Source: Nemertoderma westbladi (lineage: Eukaryota; Xenacoelomorpha; Nemertodermatida; Nemertodermatidae). Taken from it: 64,000 bases of DNA. Below the pieces are notes generated by a model, which made no database searches, had not been told where the DNA came from, and saw only the letters and a program-made list of their open reading frames with translations. The translations under genes were made by a program, and so were the position numbers. Where the stretch lies: NCBI GenBank assembly GCA_032718475.1, contig JAUCBJ010007945.1, positions 62,001-126,000 on the forward strand, given 5' to 3'. Of this stretch, positions 10,201 through 23,714 are shown in pieces (position 1 is the stretch's first letter; each line of letters opens with the position of its first letter).

Positions 10201-11692
10201 TGTTCGCGGTATTTCAACTTTTCATAACGCGAGTTGAATATTTTTTGTATTTATTTAAAATGATTATTCCGATATCACTACTGGGTGCGGGACCATGGGT
10301 TTTGGGCACATTCTATGGACTGGGGGCGATTTATGGGCGAACATTGGGGCAACTTACAGGGTACGGGAATAATTTCATAGTTATAAGGCCAGGGGTGGGA
10401 GGCAAAGTTAAGCAGTATTCAGGTTAGCCTGAGTACTATTAGGCCCTGGCCAACTTCCTGCTGCCTGTAGAGGTGGATTTGGTAACGCGCCAGGCCTAAA
10501 GGACAAGGACTGCCCTTAGCGGCCCCTGGCCAACAGCAGTTACTACGAGCCTGAAAAGGACATCGGAACGCCGGCTGCTTGCGCCAGGGATTCGTGATGG
10601 GAAACGACAGCCCCCTTAGCTAAGCCGTACTGGTTCTCGATGACCGATCCCTCCGGGGTTCGCGAGGGGTGGGACGGACATGCGAAAGGGTTGGCCGACT
10701 AACAGAGGACGGGTTTGACGAGGACTGCCCTTAGCGGTCTCTGGTCAACAGCAGTTATTACGAGCCTGAAAAGGACATCGGAACGCCGGCTGCTTGTACC
10801 AGGGATTTGCGATGGGAACCGACGACAGACCCCTTAGCTAAGCCGTACTGGTTCTCGATGATCGATCCCTTCGGGGTTCGTGAGGGGTGGGATGGACATG
10901 CGACGGGGTCGAAAGACAAAGGACTGGACGCTACTGGCCTACCGACTGTTCGGAGCAGTTTCTCGGCTGCCGAAGCGACTACGAGCCTGAATAAGGACTC
11001 GGAAAGCCTAGGTGGTTGGGTCTCTGCGATGAACCGACGGACCCCTAGCCAAGCCGTACTGGTTCTCGATGATCGAACCCTTCGGGGTTCGGGAGGGGTG
11101 GGACGGATACGCGAACGGGTCCACCGACATGACAGACTCCTAGCCAAGCCGTACTGGTTCTCGATGATCGATCCCTTCGGGGATCGGGAGGGGTGGGACG
11201 GATAAGCGACAGAGTCTACCGACTGGACTGACCCTTAGCCAAGCCGTGCTGGTTCTCGATGATCGATCCCTTCGGGGTTCGGGAGGGGTGGAACGGACAC
11301 GCGACTGGGTCGACCGACACCGACACTACGGCACTAAGACTAGGACCAAGGGAAAATCTGGGGAACATTAGGTAGGCTAAAATCTGAGCGAACAGTGGGT
11401 AATTAAATAATATACTGTAGGGATTTATATTGTCGTGTATAATTATTGTGAATATTTGGTGTATATTGATTTGGGGAATCCCAATTAATTATCAATCAGG
11501 GTTCAACTGATTGATAATTACATTAAAGAGTATATCCAACCAATGCAACTTTTCCTCAACCGCAATCCTGCATTCAAGATATCATTCCTTCTCCACAATC
11601 AATATCCGGTGACTGGCCGGGACTCTGTGGTCTGTAAAGTCACGTCTCCAGCATCGGCGTTTTCCCCCCTGGTGTTTGGGATAACGGCAACA
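10201..11692 (+). repeat. Probable 3' LTR of BEL/Pao element 1 (about 1.5 kb)
   Basis: The segment begins TGTTCGCGG directly after a G-rich tract and ends AACA exactly where the 19-bp host array resumes, giving TG...CA ends. No second copy exists in the window because the 5' end of the element is lost, so the LTR call rests on boundaries only. It contains a reiterated motif (see 10624-11300) and no gene. Confidence 0.6.
10624..11300 (+). repeat. Degenerate tandem repeats inside the LTR, hairpin-prone
   Basis: GCCGTACTGGTTCTCGATGA recurs at 10624, 10842, 11053, 11148 and 11243 (last with one change). Spacing is 218, 211, 95 and 95. Each copy is followed by a GATCGATCCC...TTCGGGGTTCG...GAGGGG segment that can pair CCCTC with GAGGG. 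Small open frames here (10758-11205) are by-products. Confidence 0.8.
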
Positions 11693-14600
11693 GTCAACCT
11701 CCTTATTCATTGTCAACCTCCTTATTCATTGTCAACCTCCTTATTCATTGTCAACCTCCTTATTCATTGTCAACCTCCTTATTCATTGTCAACCTCCTTA
11801 TTCATTGTCAACCTCCTTATTTATTGTCAACCTCCTCATTCATTGTCAACCTCCTTATTCATTGTCAACCTCCTTATTCATTGTCAACCTCCTCATTCAT
11901 TGTCAACCTCCTTATTCATTGTCAACCTCCTTATTCATTGTCAACCTCCTTATTCATTGTCAACCTCCTTATTCATTGTCAACCTCCTTATTCATTGTCA
12001 ACCTCCTTATTCATTGTCAACCTCCTTATTCATTGTCAACCTCCTCATTCATTGTCAACCTCCTTATTCATTGTCAACCTCTTCATTCATTGTCAACCTC
12101 CTTATTCATTGTCAACCTCCTTATTCATTGTCAACCTCCTCATTCATTGTCAACCTCCTTATTCATTGTCAACCTCCTTATTCATTGTCAACCTCCTTAT
12201 TCATTGTCAACCTCCTCATTCATTGTCAACCTCCTTATTCATTGTCAACCTCCTTATTCATTGTCAACCTCCTCATTCATTGTCAACCTCCTTATTCATT
12301 GTCAACCTCCTTATTCATTGTCAACCTCCTTATTCATTGTCAACCTCCTCATTCATTGTCAACCTCCTTATTCATTGTCAACCTCCTTATTCATTGTCAA
12401 CCTCCTTATTCATTGTCAACCCTATCATTCATTGTCAACCTCCTTATTCATTGTCAACCTCCTCATTCATTGTCAACCTCCTTATTCATTGTCAACCTCC
12501 TTATTCATTGTCAACCTCCTTATTCATTGTCAACCCTATCATTCATTGTCAACCTCCTTATTCATTGTCAACCTCCTCATTCATTGTCAACCTCCTTATT
12601 CATTGTCAACCTCCTTATTCATTGTCAACCTCCTCATTCATTGTCAACCTCCTTATTCATTGTCAACCTCCTTATTCATTGTCAACCTCCTTATTCATTG
12701 TCAACCCTATCATTCATTGTCAACCTCCTTATTCATTGTCAACCTCCTCATTCATTGTCAACCTCCTTATTCATTGTCAACCTCCTTATTCATTGTCAAC
12801 CTCCTTCATTCATTGTCAACCTCCTTATTCATTGTCAACCTCCTTATTCATTGTCAACCTCCTCATTCATTGTCAACCTCCTTATTCATTGTCAACCTCC
12901 TTATTCATTGTCAACCTCCTTATTCATTGTCAACCTCCTTATTCATTGTCAACCTCCTTATTCATTGTCAACCTCCTTATTCATTGTCAACCTCCTTCAT
13001 TCATTGTCAACCTCCTTATTCATTGTCAACCTCCTCATTCATTGTCAACCTCCTTATTCATTGTCAACCTCCTTATTCATTGTCAACCTCCTCATTCATT
13101 GTCAACCTCCTTATTCATTGTCAACCTCCTTATTCATTGTCAACCTCCTTATTCATTGTCAACCCCTATCATTCATTGTCAACCTCCTTATTCATTGTCA
13201 ACCTCCTCATTCATTGTCAACCTCCTTATTCATTGTCAACCTCCTTATTCATTGTCAACCTCCTTCATTCATTGTCAACCTCCTTATTCATTGTCAACCT
13301 CCTTATTCATTGTCAACCTCCTCATTCATTGTCAACCTCCTTATTCATTGTCAACCTCCTTATTCATTGTCAACCTCCTTATTCATTGTCAACCTCCTTA
13401 TTCATTGTCAACCCTATCATTCATTGTCAACCTCCTTATTCATTGTCAACCTCCTTATTCATTGTCAACCTCCTCATTCATTGTCAACCTCCTTATTCAT
13501 TGTCAACCTCCTTATTCATTGTCAACCTCCTTATTCATTGTCAACCTCCTTATTCATTGTCAACCTCCTTATTCATTGTCAACCTCCTCATTCATTGTCA
13601 ACCTCCTTATTCATTGTCAACCTCCTTATTCATTGTCAACCTCCTCATTCATTGTCAACCTCCTTATTCATTGTCAACCTCCTTATTCATTGTCAACCTC
13701 CTTCATTCATTGTCAACCTCCTTATTCATTGTCAACCTCCTCATTCATTGTCAACCTCCTTATTCATTGTCAACCTCCTTATTCATTGTCAACCTCCTTA
13801 TTCATTGTCAACCTCCTTATTCATTGTCAACCTCCTCATTCATTGTCAACCTCCTTATTCATTGTCAACCTCCTCATTCATTGTCAACCTCCTCATTCAT
13901 TGTCAACCTCCTTATTCATTGTCAACCTCCTCATTCATTGTCAACCTCCTTATTCATTGTCAACCTCCTTATTCATTGTCAACCTCCTTCATTCATTGTC
14001 AACCTCCTTATTCATTGTCAACCTCCTCATTCATTGTCAACCTCCTTATTCATTGTCAACCTCCTCATTCATTGTCAACCTCCTTATTCATTGTCAACCT
14101 CCTTATTCATTGTCAACCTCCTTCATTCATTGTCAACCTCCTTATTCATTGTCAACCCTATCATTCATTGTCAACCTCCTTATTCATTGTCAACCTCCTC
14201 ATTCATTGTCAACCTCCTTATTCATTGTCAACCTCCTCATTCATTGTCAACCTCCTTATTCATTGTCAACCTCCTTATTCATTGTCAACCTCCTTCATTC
14301 ATTGTCAACCTCCTTATTCATTGTCAACCTCTATCATTCATTGTCAACCTCCTTATTCATTGTCAACCTCCTTATTCATTGTCAACCTCCTTATTCATTG
14401 TCAACCTCCTCATTCATTGTCAACCTCCTTATTCATTGTCAACCTCCTTATTCATTGTCAACCTCCTTATTCATTGTCAACCTCCTCATTCATTGTCAAC
14501 CTCCTTATTCATTGTCAACCTCCTTATTCATTGTCAACCTCCTTCATTCATTGTCAACCTCCTTATTCATTGTCAACCTCCTCATTCATTGTCAACCTCC

Positions 14601-17600
14601 TTATTCATTGTCAACCTCCTTATTCATTGTCAACCTCCTTATTCATTGTCAACCTCCTTATTCATTGTCAACCTCCTTATTCATTGTCAACCTCCTTATT
14701 CATTGTCAACCTCCTTATTCATTGTCAACCTCCTTATTCATTGTCAACCTCCTTATTCATTGTCAACCTCCTTATTCATTGTCAACCTCCTTATTCATTG
14801 TCAACCTCCTTCATTCATTGTCAACCTCCTTATTCATTGTCAACCTCCTTATTCATTGTCAACCTCCTTATTCATTGTCAACCTCCTTCATTCATTGTCA
14901 ACCTCCTTATTCATTGTCAACCTCCTTATTCATTGTCAACCTCCTTATTCATTGTCAACCTCCTTATTCATTGTCAACCTCCTTATTCATTGTCAACCTC
15001 CTTATTCATTGTCAACCCTATCATTCATTGTCAACCTCCTTATTCATTGTCAACCCTTCATTCATTGTCAACCTCCTTATTCATTGTCAACCTCCTCATT
15101 CATTGTCAACCTCCTTATTCATTGTCAACCCTATCATTCATTGTCAACCTCCTTATTCATTGTCAACCTCCTCATTCATTGTCAACCTCCTTATTCATTG
15201 TCAACCTCCTTATTCATTGTCAACCTCCTTATTCATTGTCAACCTCCTTATTCATTGTCAACCTCCTTATTCATTGTCAACCTCCTTATTCATTGTCAAC
15301 CTCCTTATTCATTGTCAACCTCCTTCATTCATTGTCAACCTCCTTATTCATTGTCAACCTCCTTATTCATTGTCAACCTCCTTATTCATTGTCAACCTCC
15401 TTCATTCATTGTCAACCTCCTTATTCATTGTCAACCTCCTTATTCATTGTCAACCTCCTTATTCATTGTCAACCTCCTTATTCATTGTCAACCTCCTTAT
15501 TCATTGTCAACCTCCTTATTCATTGTCAACCTCCTTATTCATTGTCAACCTCCTCATTCATTGTCAACCTCCTTATTCATTGTCAACCTCCTTATTCATT
15601 GTCAACCTCCTTATTCATTGTCAACCTCCTTATTCATTGTCAACCTCCTTATTCATTGTCAACCTCCTTATTCATTGTCAACCTCCTTATTCATTGTCAA
15701 CCTCCTTATTCATTGTCAACCTCCTCATTCATTGTCAACCTCCTTATTCATTGTCAACCTCCTCATTCATTGTCAACCTCCTTATTCATTGTCAACCTCC
15801 TCATTCATTGTCAACCTCCTTATTCATTGTCAACCTCCTTATTCATTGTCAACCTCCTTCATTCATTGTCAACCTCCTTATTCATTGTCAACCTCCTTAT
15901 TCATTGTCAACCTCCTTATTCATTGTCAACCTCCTTATTCATTGTCAACCTCCTTATTCATTGTCAACCTCCTTCATTCATTGTCAACCTCCTTATTCAT
16001 TGTCAACCTCCTCATTCATTGTCAACCTCCTTATTCATTGTCAACCTCCTTATTCATTGTCAACCTCTTCATTCATTGTCAACCTCCTTATTCATTGTCA
16101 ACCTCCTCATTCATTGTCAACCTCCTTATTCATTGTCAACCTCCTCATTCATTGTCAACCTCCTTATTCATTGTCAACCTCCTTATTCATTGTCAACCTC
16201 CTTCATTCATTGTCAACCTCCTTATTCATTGTCAACCTCCTTATTCATTGTCAACCTCCTTATTCATTGTCAACCTCCTTATTCATTGTCAACCCTATCA
16301 TTCATTGTCAACCTCCTTATTCATTGTCAACCTCCTCATTCATTGTCAACCTCCTTATTCATTGTCAACCTCCTCATTCATTGTCAACCTCCTTATTCAT
16401 TGTCAACCTCCTTATTCATTGTCAACCTCCTTCATTCATTGTCAACCTCCTTATTCATTGTCAACCTCTATCATTCATTGTCAACCTCCTTATTCATTGT
16501 CAACCTCCTTATTCATTGTCAACCTCCTTATTCATTGTCAACCTCCTCATTCATTGTCAACCTCCTTATTCATTGTCAACCTCCTTATTCATTGTCAACC
16601 TCCTTATTCATTGTCAACCTCCTTCATTCATTGTCAACCTCCTTATTCATTGTCAACCTCCTTATTCATTGTCAACCTCCTTATTCATTGTCAACCTCCT
16701 TATTCATTGTCAACCTCCTTATTCATTGTCAACCTCCTTATTCATTGTCAACCTCCTTATTCATTGTCAACCTCCTTATTCATTGTCAACCTCCTTCATT
16801 CATTGTCAACCTCCTTATTCATTGTCAACCTCCTTATTCATTGTCAACCTCCTTATTCATTGTCAACCTCCTTCATTCATTGTCAACCTCCTTATTCATT
16901 GTCAACCTCCTTATTCATTGTCAACCTCCTTATTCATTGTCAACCTCCTTATTCATTGTCAACCTCCTTATTCATTGTCAACCTCCTTATTCATTGTCAA
17001 CCTCCTCATTCATTGTCAACCTCCTTATTCATTGTCAACCTCCTTATTCATTGTCAACCTCCTTATTCATTGTCAACCTCCTTATTCATTGTCAACCTCC
17101 TTATTCATTGTCAACCTCCTTATTCATTGTCAACCTCCTTATTCATTGTCAACCTCCTCATTCATTGTCAACCTCCTTATTCATTGTCAACCTCCTTATT
17201 CATTGTCAACCTCCTTATTCATTGTCAACCTCCTTATTCATTGTCAACCTCCTTCATTCATTGTCAACCTCCTTATTCATTGTCAACCTCCTTATTCATT
17301 GTCAACCTCCTTATTCATTGTCAACCTCCTCATTCATTGTCAACCTCCTTATTCATTGTCAACCTCCTTATTCATTGTCAACCTCCTTATTCATTGTCAA
17401 CCTCCTTATTCATTGTCAACCTCCTTATTCATTGTCAACCTCCTTATTCATTGTCAACCTCCTTATTCATTGTCAACCTCCTTCATTCATTGTCAACCTC
17501 CTTATTCATTGTCAACCTCCTTATTCATTGTCAACCTCCTTATTCATTGTCAACCTCCTCATTCATTGTCAACCTCCTTATTCATTGTCAACCTCCTTAT

Positions 17601-20600
17601 TCATTGTCAACCTCCTTATTCATTGTCAACCTCCTTATTCATTGTCAACCTCCTTATTCATTGTCAACCTCCTTATTCATTGTCAACCTCCTCATTCATT
17701 GTCAACCTCCTTATTCATTGTCAACCTCCTTATTCATTGTCAACCTCCTTATTCATTGTCAACCTCCTTATTCATTGTCAACCTCCTTATTCATTGTCAA
17801 CCTCCTTATTCATTGTCAACCTCCTTATTCATTGTCAACCCTATCATTCATTGTCAACCTCTTCATTCATTGTCAACCTCCTTATTCATTGTCAACCTCC
17901 TTATTCATTGTCAACCTCCTCATTCATTGTCAACCTCCTTATTCATTGTCAACCTCCTTATTCATTGTCAACCTCCTTATTCATTGTCAACCTCCTTATT
18001 CATTGTCAACCTCCTTATTCATTGTCAACCTCCTTCATTCATTGTCAACCTCCTTATTCATTGTCAACCTCCTTATTCATTGTCAACCTCCTTATTCATT
18101 GTCAACCTCCTTATTCATTGTCAACCTCCTTATTCATTGTCAACCCTATCATTCATTGTCAACCTCTTCATTCATTGTCAACCTCCTTATTCATTGTCAA
18201 CCTCCTTATTCATTGTCAACCTCCTCATTCATTGTCAACCTCCTTATTCATTGTCAACCTCCTTATTCATTGTCAACCTCCTTATTCATTGTCAACCTCC
18301 TTATTCATTGTCAACCTCCTTATTCATTGTCAACCTCTTCATTCATTGTCAACCTCCTTATTCATTGTCAACCTCCTTATTCATTGTCAACCTCCTTATT
18401 CATTGTCAACCTCCTTATTCATTGTCAACCTCCTTATTCATTGTCAACCCTATCATTCATTGTCAACCTCTTCATTCATTGTCAACCTCCTTATTCATTG
18501 TCAACCTCCTTATTCATTGTCAACCTCCTCATTCATTGTCAACCTCCTTATTCATTGTCAACCTCCTTATTCATTGTCAACCTCCTTATTCATTGTCAAC
18601 CTCCTTATTCATTGTCAACCTCCTCATTCATTGTCAACCTCCTTATTCATTGTCAACCTCCTTATTCATTGTCAACCTCCTTATTCATTGTCAACCTCCT
18701 TATTCATTGTCAACCTCCTTATTCATTGTCAACCTCCTTATTCATTGTCAACCTCCTTATTCATTGTCAACCTCCTTATTCATTGTCAACCTCCTTATTC
18801 ATTGTCAACCTCCTTATTCATTGTCAACCCTATCATTCATTGTCAACCTCTTCATTCATTGTCAACCTCCTTATTCATTGTCAACCTCCTTATTCATTGT
18901 CAACCTCCTTATTCATTGTCAACCTCCTTATTCATTGTCAACCTCCTTATTCATTGTCAACCTCCTTATTCATTGTCAACCTCCTTATTCATTGTCAACC
19001 TCCTTATTCATTGTCAACCTCCTTATTCATTGTCAACCTCCTTATTCATTGTCAACCTCCTTCATTCATTGTCAACCTCCTTATTCATTGTCAACCTCCT
19101 TATTCATTGTCAACCTCCTTATTCATTGTCAACCCTATCATTCATTGTCAACCCTATCATTCATTGTCAACCTCCTTATTCATTGTCAACCTCCTTATTC
19201 ATTGTCAACCTCCTTCATTCATTGTCAACCTCCTTATTCATTGTCAACCTCCTTATTCATTGTCAACCTCCTTATTCATTGTCAACCTCCTTCATTCATT
19301 GTCAACCTCCTTATTCATTGTCAACCTCCTTATTCATTGTCAACCTCCTTATTCATTGTCAACCTCTTCATTCATTGTCAACCTCCTTATTCATTGTCAA
19401 CCTCCTTATTCATTGTCAACCTCCTTATTCATTGTCAACCTCCTTATTCATTGTCAACCCTATCATTCATTGTCAACCTCCTTATTCATTGTCAACCTCC
19501 TCATTCATTGTCAACCTCCTTATTCATTGTCAACCTCCTTATTCATTGTCAACCTCTTCATTCATTGTCAACCTCCTTATTCATTGTCAACCTCCTTATT
19601 CATTGTCAACCTCCTTATTCATTGTCAACCCTATCATTCATTGTCAACCTCCTTATTCATTGTCAACCTCCTTATTCATTGTCAACCTCCTTATTCATTG
19701 TCAACCTCCTTATTCATTGTCAACCTCCTTATTCATTGTCAACCTCCTTATTCATTGTCAACCCTATCATTCATTGTCAACCTCCTTATTCATTGTCAAC
19801 CTCCTCATTCATTGTCAACCTCCTTATTCATTGTCAACCTCCTTATTCATTGTCAACCTCTTCATTCATTGTCAACCTCCTTATTCATTGTCAACCTCCT
19901 TATTCATTGTCAACCTCCTTATTCATTGTCAACCCTTCATTCATTGTCAACCTCCTTATTCATTGTCAACCTCTTCATTCATTGTCAACCTCCTTATTCA
20001 TTGTCAACCTCCTTATTCATTGTCAACCTCCTTATTCATTGTCAACCTCCTTATTCATTGTCAACCTCCTTCATTCATTGTCAACCTCCTTATTCATTGT
20101 CAACCTCCTCATTCATTGTCAACCTCCTTATTCATTGTCAACCTCCTTATTCATTGTCAACCTCCTTCATTCATTGTCAACCTCCTTATTCATTGTCAAC
20201 CTCCTTATTCATTGTCAACCTCCTTATTCATTGTCAACCTCCTTATTCATTGTCAACCTCCTTATTCATTGTCAACCCTATCATTCATTGTCAACCTCCT
20301 TATTCATTGTCAACCTCCTTATTCATTGTCAACCTCCTTATTCATTGTCAACCTCCTTATTCATTGTCAACCTCCTCATTCATTGTCAACCTCCTTATTC
20401 ATTGTCAACCTCCTTATTCATTGTCAACCTCCTTATTCATTGTCAACCTCCTCATTCATTGTCAACCTCCTTATTCATTGTCAACCTCCTTATTCATTGT
20501 CAACCTCCTTCATTCATTGTCAACCTCCTTATTCATTGTCAACCTCCTTATTCATTGTCAACCTCCTTATTCATTGTCAACCTCCTTATTCATTGTCAAC

Positions 20601-23358
20601 CTCCTTATTCATTGTCAACCTCCTTATTCATTGTCAACCTCCTTATTCATTGTCAACCTCCTTATTCATTGTCAACCCTATCATTCATTGTCAACCTCCT
20701 TATTCATTGTCAACCTCCTCATTCATTGTCAACCTCCTTATTCATTGTCAACCTCCTTATTCATTGTCAACCTCCTTCATTCATTGTCAACCTCCTTATT
20801 CATTGTCAACCTCCTTATTCATTGTCAACCTCCTTATTCATTGTCAACCTCCTTATTCATTGTCAACCTCCTTATTCATTGTCAACCTCCTTCATTCATT
20901 GTCAACCTCCTTATTCATTGTCAACCTCCTTATTCATTGTCAACCTCCTTATTCATTGTCAACCTCCTTATTCATTGTCAACCTCCTCATTCATTGTCAA
21001 CCTCCTTATTCATTGTCAACCTCCTTATTCATTGTCAACCTCCTTATTCATTGTCAACCTCCTTATTCATTGTCAACCTCCTTATTCATTGTCAACCTCC
21101 TTATTCATTGTCAACCCTATCATTCATTGTCAACCTCCTTATTCATTGTCAACCTCCTCATTCATTGTCAACCTCCTTATTCATTGTCAACCTCCTCATT
21201 CATTGTCAACCTCCTTATTCATTGTCAACCTCCTTATTCATTGTCAACCTCCTTATTCATTGTCAACCTCCTTATTCATTGTCAACCTCCTTATTCATTG
21301 TCAACCTCCTTATTCATTGTCAACCTCCTTATTCATTGTCAACCTCCTTATTCATTGTCAACCTCCTCATTCATTGTCAACCTCCTTATTCATTGTCAAC
21401 CTCCTTATTCATTGTCAACCTCCTTATTCATTGTCAACCTCCTTATTCATTGTCAACCTCCTTATTCATTGTCAACCTCCTTATTCATTGTCAACCTCCT
21501 TATTCATTGTCAACCTCCTTATTCATTGTCAACCTCCTTATTCATTGTCAACCTCCTTATTCATTGTCAACCTCCTTATTCATTGTCAACCTCCTTATTC
21601 ATTGTCAACCTCCTTATTCATTGTCAACCTCCTTATTCATTGTCAACCTCCTTATTCATTGTCAACCTCCTTATTCATTGTCAACCTCCTTATTCATTGT
21701 CAACCTCCTTATTCATTGTCAACCTCCTTATTCATTGTCAACCTCCTTATTCATTGTCAACCTCCTTATTCATTGTCAACCTCCTTATTCATTGTCAACC
21801 TCCTTATTCATTGTCAACCCTATCATTCATTGTCAACCCTATCATTCATTGTCAACCTCCTTATTCATTGTCAACCTCCTTATTCATTGTCAACCTCCTT
21901 ATTCATTGTCAACCTCTTCATTCATTGTCAACCTCCTTATTCATTGTCAACCTCCTTATTCATTGTCAACCTCCTTATTCATTGTCAACCTCCTTATTCA
22001 TTGTCAACCTCCTTATTCATTGTCAACCTCCTTATTCATTGTCAACCTCCTTATTCATTGTCAACCTCCTTATTCATTGTCAACCTCCTTATTCATTGTC
22101 AACCTCCTTATTCATTGTCAACCTCCTTATTCATTGTCAACCTCCTTATTCATTGTCAACCTCCTTATTCATTGTCAACCTCCTTATTCATTGTCAACCT
22201 CCTTATTCATTGTCAACCTCCTTATTCATTGTCAACCTCCTTATTCATTGTCAACCTCCTTATTCATTGTCAACCTCCTTATTCATTGTCAACCTCCTTA
22301 TTCATTGTCAACCTCCTTATTCATTGTCAACCTCCTTATTCATTGTCAACCTCCTTATTCATTGTCAACCTCCTTATTCATTGTCAACCTCCTCATTCAT
22401 TGTCAACCTCCTTATTCATTGTCAACCTCCTTATTCATTGTCAACCTCCTTATTCATTGTCAACCTCCTTATTCATTGTCAACCTCCTTATTCATTGTCA
22501 ACCTCCTTATTCATTGTCAACCTCCTTATTCATTGTCAACCTCCTTATTCATTGTCAACCTCCTCATTCATTGTCAACCTCCTTATTCATTGTCAACCTC
22601 CTTATTCATTGTCAACCTCCTTATTCATTGTCAACCTCCTTATTCATTGTCAACCTCCTTATTCATTGTCAACCTCCTTATTCATTGTCAACCTCCTTAT
22701 TCATTGTCAACCTCCTTATTCATTGTCAACCTCCTTATTCATTGTCAACCTCCTCATTCATTGTCAACCTCCTTATTCATTGTCAACCTCCTTATTCATT
22801 GTCAACCTCCTTATTCATTGTCAACCTCCTTATTCATTGTCAACCTCCTTATTCATTGTCAACCTCCTTATTCATTGTCAACCTCCTTATTCATTGTCAA
22901 CCTCCTCATTCATTGTCAACCTCCTTATTCATTGTCAACCTCCTTATTCATTGTCAACCTCCTTATTCATTGTCAACCTCCTTATTCATTGTCAACCTCC
23001 TTATTCATTGTCAACCTCCTTATTCATTGTCAACCTCCTTATTCATTGTCAACCTCCTTATTCATTGTCAACCTCCTTATTCATTGTCAACCTCCTTATT
23101 CATTGTCAACCTCCTTATTCATTGTCAACCTCCTTATTCATTGTCAACCTCCTTATTCATTGTCAACCTCCTTATTCATTGTCAACCTCCTTATTCATTG
23201 TCAACCTCCTTATTCATTGTCAACCTCCTTATTCATTGTCAACCTCCTTATTCATTGTCAACCTCCTTATTCATTGTCAACCTCCTCATTCATTGTCAAC
23301 CTCCTTATTCATTGTCAACCTCCTTATTCATTGTCAACCTCCTTATTCATTGTCAACC
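11693..23358 (+). repeat. 19-bp satellite array, main part (about 614 copies)
   Basis: This continues the array at 1498-2944. The 19-bp unit TCAACCTCCTTATTCATTG recurs for 11.7 kb, with 18- and 20-bp variants such as ccctatcattcattg, ccttcattcattg and tcttcattcattg. Length variants are frequent before about 21200 and nearly absent after about 21900, so the right end is the most homogeneous. The array ends 46 bases before dynein exon B. The sequence between them, CTGTTAACCTGTTCATTTTC, resembles the unit. Three full-length open frames through it are meaningless because the unit has no stop codon in any forward frame. Confidence 0.98.
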
Positions 23359-23404
23359 CTTTCACATACTGTTAACCTGTTCATTTTCTTCAATTTATTT
23401 TCAG

Positions 23405-23533
23405 GTGTCGTGGCAATCTGCAACACTTGGATTCTGGTTTACTGAACTTATTGAACGTCACGCTCAGTTCCACGCTTGGTTATTTGAGGGACGACCGAAT
23501 GTATTCTGGCTAACTGGGTTTTTCAACCCTCAG
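23405..23533 (+). CDS. DNAH5/8: Dynein heavy chain exon B (43 codons)
   Basis: Phase 0 at both ends. It encodes [20 protein letters not shown] and on to WLTGFFNPQ, the highly conserved C-terminal motor region of axonemal dynein heavy chains. The acceptor is TTCAATTTATTTTCAG ending at 23404, and the donor is CAG|GTAAAA at 23534. A branch-site-like CTGTTAAC lies about 30 bases upstream of the acceptor. It joins exon A across a 21,952-bp intron and exon C across a 15,489-bp intron. The exon has no internal damage. Confidence 0.95.
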
Positions 23534-23714
23534 GTAAAATCAGTGAAAAATATATTTTGTCTGCAAATTTATTTAATTTTATTAAATATACATTATATAC
23601 ATCATATATGGCTACAGCGCCATATATCGTAACATCATTTTTTATCATACAATAATATAATATTATAAAATAATAGAAAAACAATATGAACAAGAAATTT
23701 AAAATAATGGCGAT
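23534..23714. other. Start of dynein intron 2, AT-rich
   Basis: Unique AT-rich intron sequence between the donor and the 74-bp array. No gene is seen. Confidence 0.6.

Larger units (their letters stand above)
2945..11692 (+). mobile_element. BEL/Pao retroelement 1, 5'-truncated, in dynein intron 1
   Basis: A BEL/Pao-type LTR retrotransposon remnant inserted in the 19-bp array. It begins abruptly inside pol at 2945 and contains integrase (to 4725), a short tandem repeat block (5018-5391), a nested LINE (5392-6832), an intact ORF3 (7422-10022), a polypurine tract (about 10191-10199) and a probable 3' LTR (10201-11692). The left LTR, gag, protease and reverse transcriptase are missing, so it cannot be autonomous. 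The array resumes at 11693 with the same unit, which shows the array predates the insertion. The right boundary is inferred from the TG...CA ends. Confidence 0.85.

Noticed and set aside
10758-11205. Two overlapping frames of about 130 codons
   Set aside because: They lie in repeated LTR sequence and repeat the motif's translation; no domain.
11543-23632. Three open frames of about 3,900-4,000 codons
   Set aside because: They are translations of a 19-bp satellite lacking stop codons in all three forward frames; all three frames give the same peptide pattern.
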